From Hyphomonadaceae bacterium (GTDB lineage Bacteria > Pseudomonadota > Alphaproteobacteria > Caulobacterales > Hyphomonadaceae): a DNA stretch of 64,000 nucleotides. This document shows positions 43,309-53,100 of the stretch, piece by piece (positions within the stretch are counted from its first letter, which is position 1; each line of letters opens with the position of its first letter). The stretch is taken from NCBI GenBank assembly GCA_024743315.1, contig JANSWU010000001.1, positions 62,001 to 126,000 on the forward strand, given 5' to 3'. A model generated the notes under the pieces. That model ran no database searches, was not told where the DNA came from, and was given only the letters and a program-made list of their open reading frames with translations. The position numbers and the translations under genes were made by a program.

Positions 43309-43896
43309 TTAGATCTCGCTATGATGCGAAACAATCTTGCTCACCAGACCATATTTGACGGCTTCTTCAGCGCTCATCCAATGGTCGCGATCAGTGTCCT
43401 CGACGATCTTCTTCAGCGGCTGTCCGGTCGCATCCGCGAATATTTTGTTCAGCCGCTCACGCATCCGAACAATCTCGCGCACCTGGATTTCGACGTCCGA
43501 GGCCTGACCGCCGACACCGCCACGCGGTTCGTGGAGTAGAAAACGTGTGTTTGGAAGCGAGAAGCGGTTTTCCTTCTTCGCCGCCGCATAGATCAAGGCC
43601 CCCGCACTGGCGACCCAGCCTGAGCCGAGGACTTTCACGGGCGCGCCGACGAATTTGATCATGTCGTGGATCATATCGCCAGATTCAACGTGTCCCCCCG
43701 GCGACGAGATGACCAAAAGGATCGGGTCCGAGCTATCCGATGCCAAGGCCAGCAGGCGCTCACAAACGCGCCGCGCGAGCTTATCATCGACACCGCCGGT
43801 CAACAGGATCGTGCGGGCATTGAACAGCGCTTCTTCAAGAAACGCGTTCGGTTCGCTCATCGGTTTGTTGTCTGGTTCGTCATCAAGGCGTGTCAT
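43309..43896 (-). CDS. ClpP-like serine protease
   Basis: A 195-residue ClpP-fold protein. Catalytic Ser in LGSGWVASAGALIYAAAK (the nucleophile motif here is SAG instead of the ClpP SMG), His in TRFLLHEPRGG, Asp in EDTDRDHWMSAEEAV. It may form a barrel peptidase and, lacking the usual hydrophobic ClpX-docking hints I can judge by eye, might act alone. Start at 43896 (GGAG upstream) is chosen over a longer upstream ATG. Neighbours are the hybrid kinase and a large lipoprotein. Confidence 0.9.
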   Translation of the reverse strand: MTRLDDEPDNKPMSEPNAFLEEALFNARTILLTGGVDDKLARRVCERLLALASDSSDPILLVISSPGGHVESGDMIHDMIKFVGAPVKVLGSGWVASAGALIYAAAKKENRFSLPNTRFLLHEPRGGVGGQASDVEIQVREIVRMRERLNKIFADATGQPLKKIVEDTDRDHWMSAEEAVKYGLVSKIVSHHSEI

Positions 43897-43964
43897 GCGG
43901 TCTCCGCGTATATCTTCAGGCGAGATTTGATGTGCCCGGCGCGCCGGGTCAAGCAGCAAGATGC

Positions 43965-45878
43965 CTATTTTGTGTGGGTAACGGTTAACCCAAAGATCTC
44001 GACCAACTCTTCGGGCCCCGGATCTGCCGCTTCCGCGATTTGAGATTCAATGAAATCGGCATCAATCACTTGCGGTGGTTTCGCGACAATGTTCAGGGTT
44101 CCACCCTCTTTCAGAAAGTTTGCCAGCGCGTCCATCCATGGGTCGGCCATCGGCGCTTGCTGGCGCACCATGGGCTTCATGCCAATCACGCTATTGACTG
44201 CCAATGCGCGCAATTGGGTTGGATCATTGTACGCCAGGATGGCCATACCCTGTTGCTCCGGGAACGCTTCACCAATGGCGTGCAACATCTCAAACAGATT
44301 TGCCAGACCGCCTATATCGGTCATCCGCACAGCAACTTCACGAAACTCAAATGCCTCTTTGAACGCCGCTTCAAATTGCGCCTCGGCGTCGCCAGACATA
44401 ATCAGTTCAGCGATGACAGCGGGGGTGGGAATGGTCAGATCAACAAAAGTCGAGCCGGTAAACGCTTCGGCAAACTGGCTGTTTTCATTATACTTGATCG
44501 CACCAGATTCTTCGTCCCAGCTCAGATCGATATTGTAATCTCCGCACAAGCAATCGAACCCATATTGTTCAACAATGGCGAGCCCTTGGGCGATCTGTTC
44601 TGGCGTCGCGCCAGGAACAAATTCTTCTCCCATATCGATCGCCATCACCTGCACGAGGTTGCCGACATCATAGCCGGAATCCTCAATCGCCAGATTTATC
44701 CTCGTTGGTAACAGCCAGTGAAAGTCTGTGTTGAGCGATAGTCGTTCGGCTTTGAAGAAGGTCTCACCGGCAAGATCTGCCGTGTACCCGGCCATTTCCC
44801 AGGTGCCCAGATTGATAAAGTCCACGAGACTCGTGTCTGGCATCTCCCAATTGGCGAGGGCTTCAAACGCCCGAGCCATTTCGAAACCCGAAATCGATGA
44901 AACACTAACCGAACCGGTCATCGGCACGGTCGGGATTTCATCATCGCTATAGTCGTCGACCGGGAATGGGAAATCGCCGCTAAAGCGCGCATCCCAACTG
45001 CCTGAATAGGCCAAATCGCCTCGGTCATATCCGCGCAATCCGGCAAGGCCGAGCGATCCGTTCATCGTAAAATCGATTTCGCCATCACTCATGGCGAGAT
45101 CAAACGTGACACCGTCATAGGCGAGCGCGTCGAGGCTGAACGAACGCGCGAATGCGCCGACCATTTGCAAGCCAATGCGTTCTTCGGCCTCCCGCGCTGA
45201 TTCCGTTTCCAGTTCGATTTCTGCGATCTGGAATGGGTGCAGGTTGAGCCCGTCTATGATCAAGGTTTCTAATTTAAAATTGTAATTGAAAACATCCATG
45301 GCCGTCATTTCGGTGACGATTTCATCATCCATGGGCGTGAATTCATCGAGCGCCTCGACATATTCCTCAAGGAATAACCGGCTCACCGCTTCCATGCCGA
45401 CGGTCCTGACGCCGCGCAGTTCGATGCGGTCTGCAACTTTCACAAGATCATCGAGATTGGTGCCCTGAATGCGATCCGGGATCGCGTTCGGATCAAAGTC
45501 GTAGAATAAGACTTCGTCGGCTTCCAATCCGACGCCCGTCCCAGCAAGATCATAAACGATGGCAAAATCTTCGACTCGGGTGGCGCCAGATGCCGCGACA
45601 AAAGAAACCATTCCCGTCTCCAGCCGCATCCCGTCTGGCAAATCTGCAAAAGTTGCCTGGAAATCGACCGGCGCCGTCGCGATCGCCCCAGCGCTCTGGT
45701 AAGGGACGGTCAGCAATTGCTCAAAAAAGGCGCGTTCATCTGTTTCGATTTGCGCCGTTTGAGCGACATCACTGACCGGGTCCGGCGCCTGAGCTGTGAC
45801 ACCGCCGCAGGCGGCGAGGCCAAAAACCACTGCTGCTGATGTGGCAAGCGCATGTGTTTTGTTCAGTTTCAGTTCCAT
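43965..45878 (-). CDS. Large uncharacterised lipoprotein
   Basis: A 637-residue protein starting MELKLNKTHALATSAAVVFGLAACGG (lipobox LAAC). The mature part is acidic, with repeated beta strands (GLAGLRGYDRGDLAYSGSWDARF, MTGSVSVSSISGFEMARAFEALANW) and few Lys. No family recognised; fold suggests an outer-membrane-attached domain assembly such as those in AsmA/DUF748-like proteins, but this is a guess. Translation starts 3 bases after the apt stop on the same strand. Confidence 0.7.
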   Translation of the reverse strand: MELKLNKTHALATSAAVVFGLAACGGVTAQAPDPVSDVAQTAQIETDERAFFEQLLTVPYQSAGAIATAPVDFQATFADLPDGMRLETGMVSFVAASGATRVEDFAIVYDLAGTGVGLEADEVLFYDFDPNAIPDRIQGTNLDDLVKVADRIELRGVRTVGMEAVSRLFLEEYVEALDEFTPMDDEIVTEMTAMDVFNYNFKLETLIIDGLNLHPFQIAEIELETESAREAEERIGLQMVGAFARSFSLDALAYDGVTFDLAMSDGEIDFTMNGSLGLAGLRGYDRGDLAYSGSWDARFSGDFPFPVDDYSDDEIPTVPMTGSVSVSSISGFEMARAFEALANWEMPDTSLVDFINLGTWEMAGYTADLAGETFFKAERLSLNTDFHWLLPTRINLAIEDSGYDVGNLVQVMAIDMGEEFVPGATPEQIAQGLAIVEQYGFDCLCGDYNIDLSWDEESGAIKYNENSQFAEAFTGSTFVDLTIPTPAVIAELIMSGDAEAQFEAAFKEAFEFREVAVRMTDIGGLANLFEMLHAIGEAFPEQQGMAILAYNDPTQLRALAVNSVIGMKPMVRQQAPMADPWMDALANFLKEGGTLNIVAKPPQVIDADFIESQIAEAADPGPEELVEIFGLTVTHTK

Positions 45879-45879
45879 T

Positions 45880-46407
45880 TCAATGTCCCTCAAATGCCAT
45901 CAAGGCCTGTACGTTTAATCCATGGGCGCGCAATCGATCCGCCCCGCCTAAGTCTGGCAGGTCGACCAAAAAGGTCGCGGCAACGATGTTGGCGCCCGCT
46001 CTCTTGAGCAATTTCATTCCCGCTTCTGCGGTCCCGCCCGTGGCAATCAGATCATCGACCAAAAGCACGTTTTCACCGGATTTGAGCGCGTCAGTATGCA
46101 TGTGCAGTTCGTCGGTGCCATATTCCAGCTCATAGGTCTCGCTGAAGGTCTGCCAGGGCAATTTTCCAGGTTTACGCAGGGCGGTGAACCCCGCCCCCAG
46201 CTCGACCGCCAATGCCCCACCCAGAATGAAGCCCCGCGCATCGATTCCAGCGACCTGAGTGATATTCGCAGATCGAAACGGCATCGCCATCTCTTCAATG
46301 GCCGCTCGGAGCGCGCCGGCATCCGCCATCAATGTGGTGACGTCACGAAACAGAATTCCTGGTTTTGGATGGTCAGGAATGGTGCGAATAAACTGACGAA
46401 AATCCAT
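45880..46407 (-). CDS. apt: Adenine phosphoribosyltransferase
   Basis: A 175-residue type I PRTase. MDFRQFIRTIPDHPKPGILFRDVTTLM (N-terminal signature), then GIDARGFILGGALAVELG and the PRPP loop VLLVDDLIATGGTAEAG. It salvages adenine to AMP. The ATG at 46407 is immediately preceded by an alternative TTG. Its stop overlaps the start region of the lipoprotein gene and it abuts the upstream membrane protein gene. Confidence 0.97.
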   Translation of the reverse strand: MDFRQFIRTIPDHPKPGILFRDVTTLMADAGALRAAIEEMAMPFRSANITQVAGIDARGFILGGALAVELGAGFTALRKPGKLPWQTFSETYELEYGTDELHMHTDALKSGENVLLVDDLIATGGTAEAGMKLLKRAGANIVAATFLVDLPDLGGADRLRAHGLNVQALMAFEGH

Positions 46408-46410
46408 CAA

Positions 46411-47343
46411 CTAGTGAACGATCCCAGGCGTTGGTGGCTTTGGCGTTGACGTCGTCTCAGCAGCTGGCTCAGGAGTTTCAACCGGATCGGAAGTTACAGT
46501 TTCGGGGGTTGATTGCGCCACGGGTTCGGCAGTCGCAGCCGGGTCCAGCGCCGCTTCCGTAACCGTCGGTTCGGGCGCGGATTCAGGCATCGCCGTTTCG
46601 TGACTCGCGGCCTCGGTTGGCTCTGGCGCCGTCTCTTCCGCAACCGGCTTCTTCTTGCGCTTCCAGAACGGGGCGTTCCGGTCTGCTTTGCGATCATACT
46701 GCATCGCGAAATACTCGCTGGCCGTATAGGTCAGCGGTCTTGGCGTCAGCACCATGCCATGGCTCCGCAGTCGCTCCACGACCTGATCGCGCAGGTGCAG
46801 GCCCGGCAGGAGATCAGCATGGAACGCATTCGCCTTCATCCAGTCCCGCACGTCCCAGCTGCGCGTCGAACGCGCCGCCTCAGGGGGCCGGCCTTTATGC
46901 TCTTCCCAAAGATACAGGGTCGCGATCGAACTGATCACCGCATCGACCGCCACATTGGCGGGCGCTGAGACGTCACCTTGCGTCGCCAGGGCCGCCCGAA
47001 GCGACTGTTTGTGCGCGCTCAATTCATTGTAATTCCCGCGAATAATCGTCAGGCCGCGCCGGTCTGCTTCGTTCGGACGTGACAATAAGGCATCGAGCTG
47101 CGGGTGGATGACGGGAATGATTTCAATTTCGCTGCGCAGGGTGCCATTTGCAATCCCGGCCAGCTCTGTCAGCATGCGTTTCAGGTTGAGACGCAATTCA
47201 TGACTGACACCATCCAGCGACCGCTTTTCCATATCGCGCTCTCGGTCGACCCAGCGCCAAGCGGACCAGGCGAGATAACCGATCGCGGCGATAAGCACCA
47301 ATAGGCCTGAGACCAGAAATGTCTCGAAAGTGGTATTAGACAT
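46411..47343 (-). CDS. Membrane-anchored protein with Pro/Glu/Thr-rich tail
   Basis: A 310-residue protein. One N-terminal TM helix (FLVSGLLVLIAAIGYLAWSAW) is followed by a helical region up to residue about 225 (LSAHKQSLRAALATQGD, MVLTPRPLTYTASEYFAMQYD) and a long repetitive tail rich in Pro, Glu, Ala and Thr (PEPTEAASHETAMPESAPEP and similar). This gives a stalk-like, low-complexity periplasmic or cytosolic extension. No family recognised. The stop codon is 3 bases before the apt start. Confidence 0.7.
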   Translation of the reverse strand: MSNTTFETFLVSGLLVLIAAIGYLAWSAWRWVDRERDMEKRSLDGVSHELRLNLKRMLTELAGIANGTLRSEIEIIPVIHPQLDALLSRPNEADRRGLTIIRGNYNELSAHKQSLRAALATQGDVSAPANVAVDAVISSIATLYLWEEHKGRPPEAARSTRSWDVRDWMKANAFHADLLPGLHLRDQVVERLRSHGMVLTPRPLTYTASEYFAMQYDRKADRNAPFWKRKKKPVAEETAPEPTEAASHETAMPESAPEPTVTEAALDPAATAEPVAQSTPETVTSDPVETPEPAAETTSTPKPPTPGIVH

Positions 47344-47409
47344 TGTCTTCTCCCCTCTATTAACCTTCTAGCAAAGGTCTTCTCGGAGAGCCACTGTCAA
47401 ATCGCGCCG

Positions 47410-48204
47410 CTAAACAGCCACCGGCGCTTTGATGTGTGGATGTGACTGATAATCCACGAGTTTAAAATCCTCGAATTCCCAGCCAAACAAATCGGTTTTT
47501 TCGGGATTCAGCTCCATCCGCGGCAGCGGGTAAGGTTCACGCGTCAATTGCAAACGCGCTTGCTCGAGATGATTGGAATAGAGGTGCGCATCGCCAAATG
47601 TGTGTACGAATTCGCCCGGCTTGAGCCCGGTTGCGCGAGCCATCATCAAAGTCAGCAACGCATAAGAAGCGATATTGAATGGCACGCCCAGGAATACGTC
47701 GGCCGAGCGCTGATAGAGCTGGCAATTCAGTCGGCCATCCATGACATTGAATTGGAACAGGCAGTGGCATGGCGGCAGGGCCATAGACGGGACGTCGGCC
47801 GGATTCCACGCCGACACCACCATGCGCCGTGAGTTTGGATTGGTCCGGATCTCATCCAGCACCCATTGGATCTGGTCGATCACGCGGCCATCAGGGGCCG
47901 CCCAGCTGCGCCATTGCTTGCCATAGACCGGGCCAAGGTCGCCATTTTCGTCAGCCCATTCATCCCAAATCGAGACTTTCCGGTCTTGCAGCCAGCGCAC
48001 ATTGGTATCGCCCCGCAAGAACCAAAGGAGTTCGACAATAATTGATCGCAAGTGCAGTTTCTTGGTGGTGACCATCGGGAATGAATCAGCGAGATCAAAC
48101 CGTAATTGGCGACCAAACACACCGAGCGTGCCGGTGCCTGTGCGGTCACCACGCTCGATACCATTGTCGAGAATGTCTTTGAGCAATTCATGATACTGTC
48201 GCAT
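47410..48204 (-). CDS. thyA: Thymidylate synthase
   Basis: A 264-residue protein, the same length as E. coli Thy[55 protein letters not shown], catalytic Cys146 in [12 protein letters not shown] and SNHLEQ are all in place. It converts dUMP to dTMP using methylene-THF. Start at 48204 fits the canonical N-terminus; an upstream extension is not supported. Confidence 0.97.
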   Translation of the reverse strand: MRQYHELLKDILDNGIERGDRTGTGTLGVFGRQLRFDLADSFPMVTTKKLHLRSIIVELLWFLRGDTNVRWLQDRKVSIWDEWADENGDLGPVYGKQWRSWAAPDGRVIDQIQWVLDEIRTNPNSRRMVVSAWNPADVPSMALPPCHCLFQFNVMDGRLNCQLYQRSADVFLGVPFNIASYALLTLMMARATGLKPGEFVHTFGDAHLYSNHLEQARLQLTREPYPLPRMELNPEKTDLFGWEFEDFKLVDYQSHPHIKAPVAV

Positions 48205-48377
48205 GGCTTCAGACCAATCACGACTCGCATTTGAAGGCCAGTCCCAAGCGGCAGGTATGCTTAACAATCTCTGAAATTGCCACTTCTAATCGTAAATCAG
48301 AATCTAACGTCGCCTAAAACACACTCATGTAAATTCGATCTCATATGGGCGTTAGGACGCTTCGGCGTTGTATAAAA

Positions 48378-50138
48378 ATGAGATTACAAGAGCTAAAAAG
48401 AGACAATCGCGGGAATGTCGCCATGCTGTTTGGGCTGGTGCTAATCCCGATCGTTGCGGTGGCAGGCTTTGCCGTCGACTTCCAACAGACCGTCAAACGG
48501 AAGAATAAGGTCCAGCTCGTTCTGGACTCAGCGGTTCTGGCGGCTGCGCGCGTCAAGCAGACCGGGGCTGAAGACACCGAGGTGAAACTCGCGGTTCAGC
48601 AATACATGGATGCGTCAATTGCCGGTCTCGGCGGACTCGCCTGCGATCCGGCCGTGGTGCAGGTCACCGAAGGCGACGAGAATATCGAAGCGAGCATTTA
48701 TTGCCAGCAAACGACCGCTCTGATGAAAGTGGTCGGTCAGGATCAGATGCCGTTCACGGTTGTCTCTGGCTCTGAATACGGGATCGATAAGATCGATGTC
48801 GCCTTCATGTTCGACGTCTCGGGCTCGATGAACAGCTCAAGCCGTCTGACCAATTTGAAGGCCGCTGCCCAGGAAGCTGTCGACGTGCTGCTGCCACCGA
48901 ATGCGTCGGGCGACCTGATCGAAAACACGCGGCTCGCCATGGTTTCTTACAATGCCATGGTCAATGCGGGCGATTTCTTCGAAGACGTCACCGGCGTCCC
49001 CGCGACGCGAACCTACACGCACGTGATCGAACCTGACTATACAGAAGACGATCTGACATCTGGAGATATCTATGATGATTTCCTGATTGGTCTCTATGAC
49101 ACAGACACCGATCAGCTGATCGCCGAAATCGGGGATGGCGCCGTGATCGAGGTCGAGACCTGGCAGGATGACGATCTGACGATTGCCGTGACCCTGGCTC
49201 CGTCGCATGATCTGTACGGACAAGTTGAGAGCATGCGGTTGCAGCTGTCCGGCACCGAGTCGCGCAATCAGACCGAGAATGTCGAACCTTACGCACTCTA
49301 CGGAGACAGCGGCAGTATTTCGAGCATGAACGGGCGTGATTGGGACATGGGGGATTTCACACTCCGCCTCCGGGCCTATTCAGGCAACAATCTGAGCGGG
49401 TCCAAACTGTTTGATGAAACGTTTGATTTCTCGCTGGTCCTTTCCACCGGCATGACGTCGACGACAAAGACCTACACGCTGACCTCAACCTGTGTCTGGG
49501 AACGCGATGGCGATGAGAAATTCACCGACGCGGCTCCTGGCACCAATGCCTATCTGTCTTATCAGCAAGCCTGGTTCGTCGAAAAAGACTGGCAAAGCGA
49601 TGGCGGCGACTGGTTCGTCGGACACCCGAACCGGCCTTATGATGGCAAGTATGATGGCAATGAATGCCGGGACATTGAACCGGTAGAATTGACCAATAAC
49701 CGAACAACGCTGAGCAATTATATCTCGTCCTTGACAGCAGGCGGTTATACAGCCGGCCATCTCGGTGTGGCCTGGACCTGGTACTTGGTCGCAGAAGATT
49801 GGGACAGTGTCTTCAATGGCACCGCCGCACCGCTCGCCTATACCGAGCCGGACTCCGCAAAGGCCGTGATCCTGATGACGGATGGTGCCTTCAATGCCGA
49901 GATTTTCCCGGAACAAGGCAGTTCAGATTCGCAGGCGCGGTCGCTTTGCGACAATATGAAGGCCAAGGACATCAAGGTCTATGCGGTGGCCCTGAACGCG
50001 CCAACAGCCGGCAAGGAAGTACTGGCCTATTGCGCCTCAGGTCCGGATTTCTACTTTGAGCCAGAAACCGCTTCAGAACTCACCGAAGCGTATAAGCAGA
50101 TCGCGACGTCGATTTCCGATCTACGGATCTCCAAGTAG
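48378..50138 (+). CDS. TadG-like VWA protein with inserted adhesin-type domain
   Basis: A 586-residue protein. The N-terminal RDNRGNVAMLFGLVLIPIVAV is a TadE/TadG-type membrane anchor, and VQLVLDSAVLAAARVKQTG is the pilin-like helix. A VWA domain begins with MIDAS DVSGSMNSSS near residue 146 and resumes near residue 430 (SSLTAGGYTAGHLGVAW, VILMTDGAFNAE at about 500), interrupted by a beta-rich insert at about 234-356 with LQLSGTESRNQTENVEPYAL and GDFTLRLRAYSGNNL. It probably belongs to a Flp/Tad pilus or surface adhesion system, although no other tad genes are in view. Start is uncertain; an ATG 33 bases earlier is possible. Confidence 0.82.
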   Translation: MRLQELKRDNRGNVAMLFGLVLIPIVAVAGFAVDFQQTVKRKNKVQLVLDSAVLAAARVKQTGAEDTEVKLAVQQYMDASIAGLGGLACDPAVVQVTEGDENIEASIYCQQTTALMKVVGQDQMPFTVVSGSEYGIDKIDVAFMFDVSGSMNSSSRLTNLKAAAQEAVDVLLPPNASGDLIENTRLAMVSYNAMVNAGDFFEDVTGVPATRTYTHVIEPDYTEDDLTSGDIYDDFLIGLYDTDTDQLIAEIGDGAVIEVETWQDDDLTIAVTLAPSHDLYGQVESMRLQLSGTESRNQTENVEPYALYGDSGSISSMNGRDWDMGDFTLRLRAYSGNNLSGSKLFDETFDFSLVLSTGMTSTTKTYTLTSTCVWERDGDEKFTDAAPGTNAYLSYQQAWFVEKDWQSDGGDWFVGHPNRPYDGKYDGNECRDIEPVELTNNRTTLSNYISSLTAGGYTAGHLGVAWTWYLVAEDWDSVFNGTAAPLAYTEPDSAKAVILMTDGAFNAEIFPEQGSSDSQARSLCDNMKAKDIKVYAVALNAPTAGKEVLAYCASGPDFYFEPETASELTEAYKQIATSISDLRISK

Positions 50139-50163
50139 GATCGACACGTTCGACTAGAAAAAG

Positions 50164-50189
50164 CGGCGATGAGGTTCTCCTCATCGCCG
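50164..50189 (-). terminator. Bidirectional intrinsic terminator
   Basis: CGGCGATGAGG (50164-50174) pairs perfectly with CCTCATCGCCG (50179-50189) over a 4-base loop. On the minus strand it is followed by TTTTT, so it ends the indolepyruvate oxidoreductase transcript and probably also the convergent TadG-like one. Confidence 0.88.
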
Positions 50190-50194
50190 TATTA

Positions 50195-53100
50195 CTATTC
50201 CGCTGCAATCAGGGTCGTTTTGGCACGTGGCAACGGCCCGTTTGGCCAGTTTTGCCAAAGCTCGGCTTCCCGCGCCGCCGCCTTTGCGATCGCCTCTTCT
50301 TTGACATGGCCGTAACCCCGGATCTCGTCCGGAATTTCGGCGATGGCGACGGCCAGATCGAGGTTCTTCTCTGATAGATCCGCCAGCATCCGATCCATAT
50401 TGTCGAGATATTGATCGCGCAGCTTGCGTTCCATCTTGCGCTCCTCGGTCCAACCAAACGGATCGACCCTCGTCCCGCGCAACCATTTGAATCGTTTCAT
50501 GATCTTGAAGCCGGTTTTCATCCAAGGCCCGAACTGTTTCTTTACGAGGTGTCCGTTTTCATCCTTCTTCGAATTCAGCGGCGGGGCGAGATGATAAGCG
50601 ACCTTTCCGCCTTTAAAATTCTTCGCAAGATAGGCGTCGAACTTGCCATCGGTCCACAACCGGGCGACCTCGTACTCGTCCTTGTACGCCATGACCTTAT
50701 AGGCATATCGCGCGACCGCTTCCGTCAGGCGTTCACCCAGACCTGCCGCCTGTTCTCGCGACCGAACGCGCTCGACCAGGGCGCGATAACGTTCAGCATA
50801 GGCGGCGTTTTGATACCCGGTCAGCCGCTCGACGCGATTTTCAATCAATTCATCCAGCGTCATTGGCGTGATATGACCGCGCGGGTCTTTTGCGGCCTCA
50901 AGCCGACCAGGATCATGCGCTGCGATGCGTCCGAGATCGAACGCCGCCATATTGTCATCGGCTTTAACGCCATTCAGCTTGATCGCGCGGTAAACCCCGC
51001 GCAGAGACACCGGCACTTGACCTTTTTGCCAGGCATAGCCGGCCATGATCATGTTCGTGTAAATCGCATCATTGAAATACAGGATCGCCAATGCTTCCGC
51101 ATCAAAAGCGGCAAAATCTTTGGCCTGGCGTTTGACCCGCGCAGCAAGAAGATCGCTCTCGAATTTCTTTGACCGATCGCGAATAAACTCGCTGGTCGGG
51201 GTGACATCACTATTGGCGTAAGCCGCGGTGCGATCGGCATCCATAAGGTTAAGCGCGTCGCCGCCGGCTGCCACGACCAGGTCACAGGCAATCATGCAAT
51301 CGGTGCTCGCTGGTGGCACGCGCCCGGTCGAAATCAGGTCAGGTTCGCGGGCAAAGCGCAAATGACTCAAGACCGGTCCGCCCTTTTGCGCCAGACCGGT
51401 CATATCGAGGCTCGACGCGGCATTGCCATCGACATGCGCCGCCATGGCGAGAATCGCTGCGACCGTGGTGACGCCGGTCCCCCCGACGCCAGTAAACAAG
51501 ACGTTCCAGGCGCGCTCCAGGGTCGGCGTGTCCGGCAAAGGCAGATAGGTCGCATCGATTTCCGGACGCGGTTCATCCTTGGCCGTAAACTCTGCATCCG
51601 TGACCGTGATAAAGCTCGGGCAGAAGCCCTTTACGCAAGACAGATCAGTATTACACGTCGACTGATTGATCCGCCGCTTGCGTCCAAGTTCAGTCTCGAC
51701 GGGTTCGACAGACAGGCAATTCGACTTGATCGAGCAATCCCCGCAGCCCTCACAGACCTCGGTATTGATCATCACCCGCGTGCGATCGGGCTCCCGCAAA
51801 CCGCGCTTCGAACGGCGACGTTTTTCTGTGGCACAGATCTGGTCGTAGATCAGGACGGACACACCTGGCGTTTCGCGCAACTCTTTCTGGACCCGGTCGA
51901 GGTGGCTGCGTTCATAGATCCGAACACCACGCGGCAGGCCTTTGACATTTGCATAACGGGTTGGGTCTTCGGTAACGATGACGATGGTCTCGACGCCTTC
52001 CCCTTTGACCTGGGTGGCGATCTGTTGCGGCGTCTGACCCGACTCGACGGTTTGCCCACCGGTCATCGCAACCGCGTCATTATAGAGAATTTTATAAGTG
52101 ATGTTGGCGCCGGACGTGACTGCGGCACGGATCGCCAGAGACCCGGAATGAGAATAGGTGCCATCGCCAAGATTGACGAACATATGGTTCTCATCCGTGG
52201 CGAAGTGCTGGCCGATCCAGGCAATGCCCTCACCGCCCATCTGGCTGGTCATGTCCGTGTTTCGGTCGGGCATGAAATTGGCCATGTAATGACACCCGAT
52301 CCCGGCGAGGGCGCGCGACCCCTCCGGCACGACCGTGGACGTGTTGTGCGGGCAGCCAGAGCAATAATGCGGTGTGCGCACGGTCGGCGTTGCATTGGTC
52401 CGGGCTGCCTCTCCAGCTTTGCCGACGCGGGCAAAATACGCATCCGCCTTGCTGGTGTCCCAGCCTTTGGGCAGTACGCTCATCAGCGCTTCCGCCATTT
52501 CAGGAACCGGGATCGACCCCGTTTTCGAAAGCAGTGGTCTGCCCTCCGCGGTGCGTTTGCCTTCCAGGATTGGGCGCGCCTTTTCGGGCAACGGATAAAG
52601 CGCGGCACGCAGCTGATCTTCGATCAGAGGGCGCTTGTGCTCAATCACCAGAACGCGTTCAAGCCCTGAACAGAAGGCCCGTATGCCCTCTGGTTCCAAT
52701 GGCCAAGGCATCGCGACCTTATAGATTGAGACGCCCAGTCTGGACGCCTCGTCCGGGGTTAGTCCCAGCGCTTCCAATGCTTCGTAAACATCGCGGGCCG
52801 CCTGACCGGTGACGACAATTCCGACGCGCGGTTTGGCGCTTGGCAGGATGACCCGGTCGAGTTGATTGGCCCGAACCCAGGCCTGCGCGGCGGGCAGCTT
52901 GTATTCGCGTAACCGCTTTTCTTTCTCAAGCGGTGGGTCCGAGCGGCGCATATGCACACCGGTGTCTGGAAAGCCAAAATCCGGCGTCACGAAATTCAGG
53001 CGGTCCAATGAAACGTCAACCACCGCACCGGAATCCATGGTGTCGGCAAGGGCGATCATCGCGCTCCAGCCACCACTGAAACGGCTCATGGCCCAGCCGT

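Noticed and set aside
48205-48344. Promoter with CtrA-type TTAA-N7-TTAA motif upstream of thyA/TadG
   Set aside because: Only isolated half-sites such as TTAAC are visible; no full motif with correct spacing.
51362-52669. Long open reading frame antisense to indolepyruvate oxidoreductase (435 codons)
   Set aside because: Shadow of the fused oxidoreductase; no recognisable domains.
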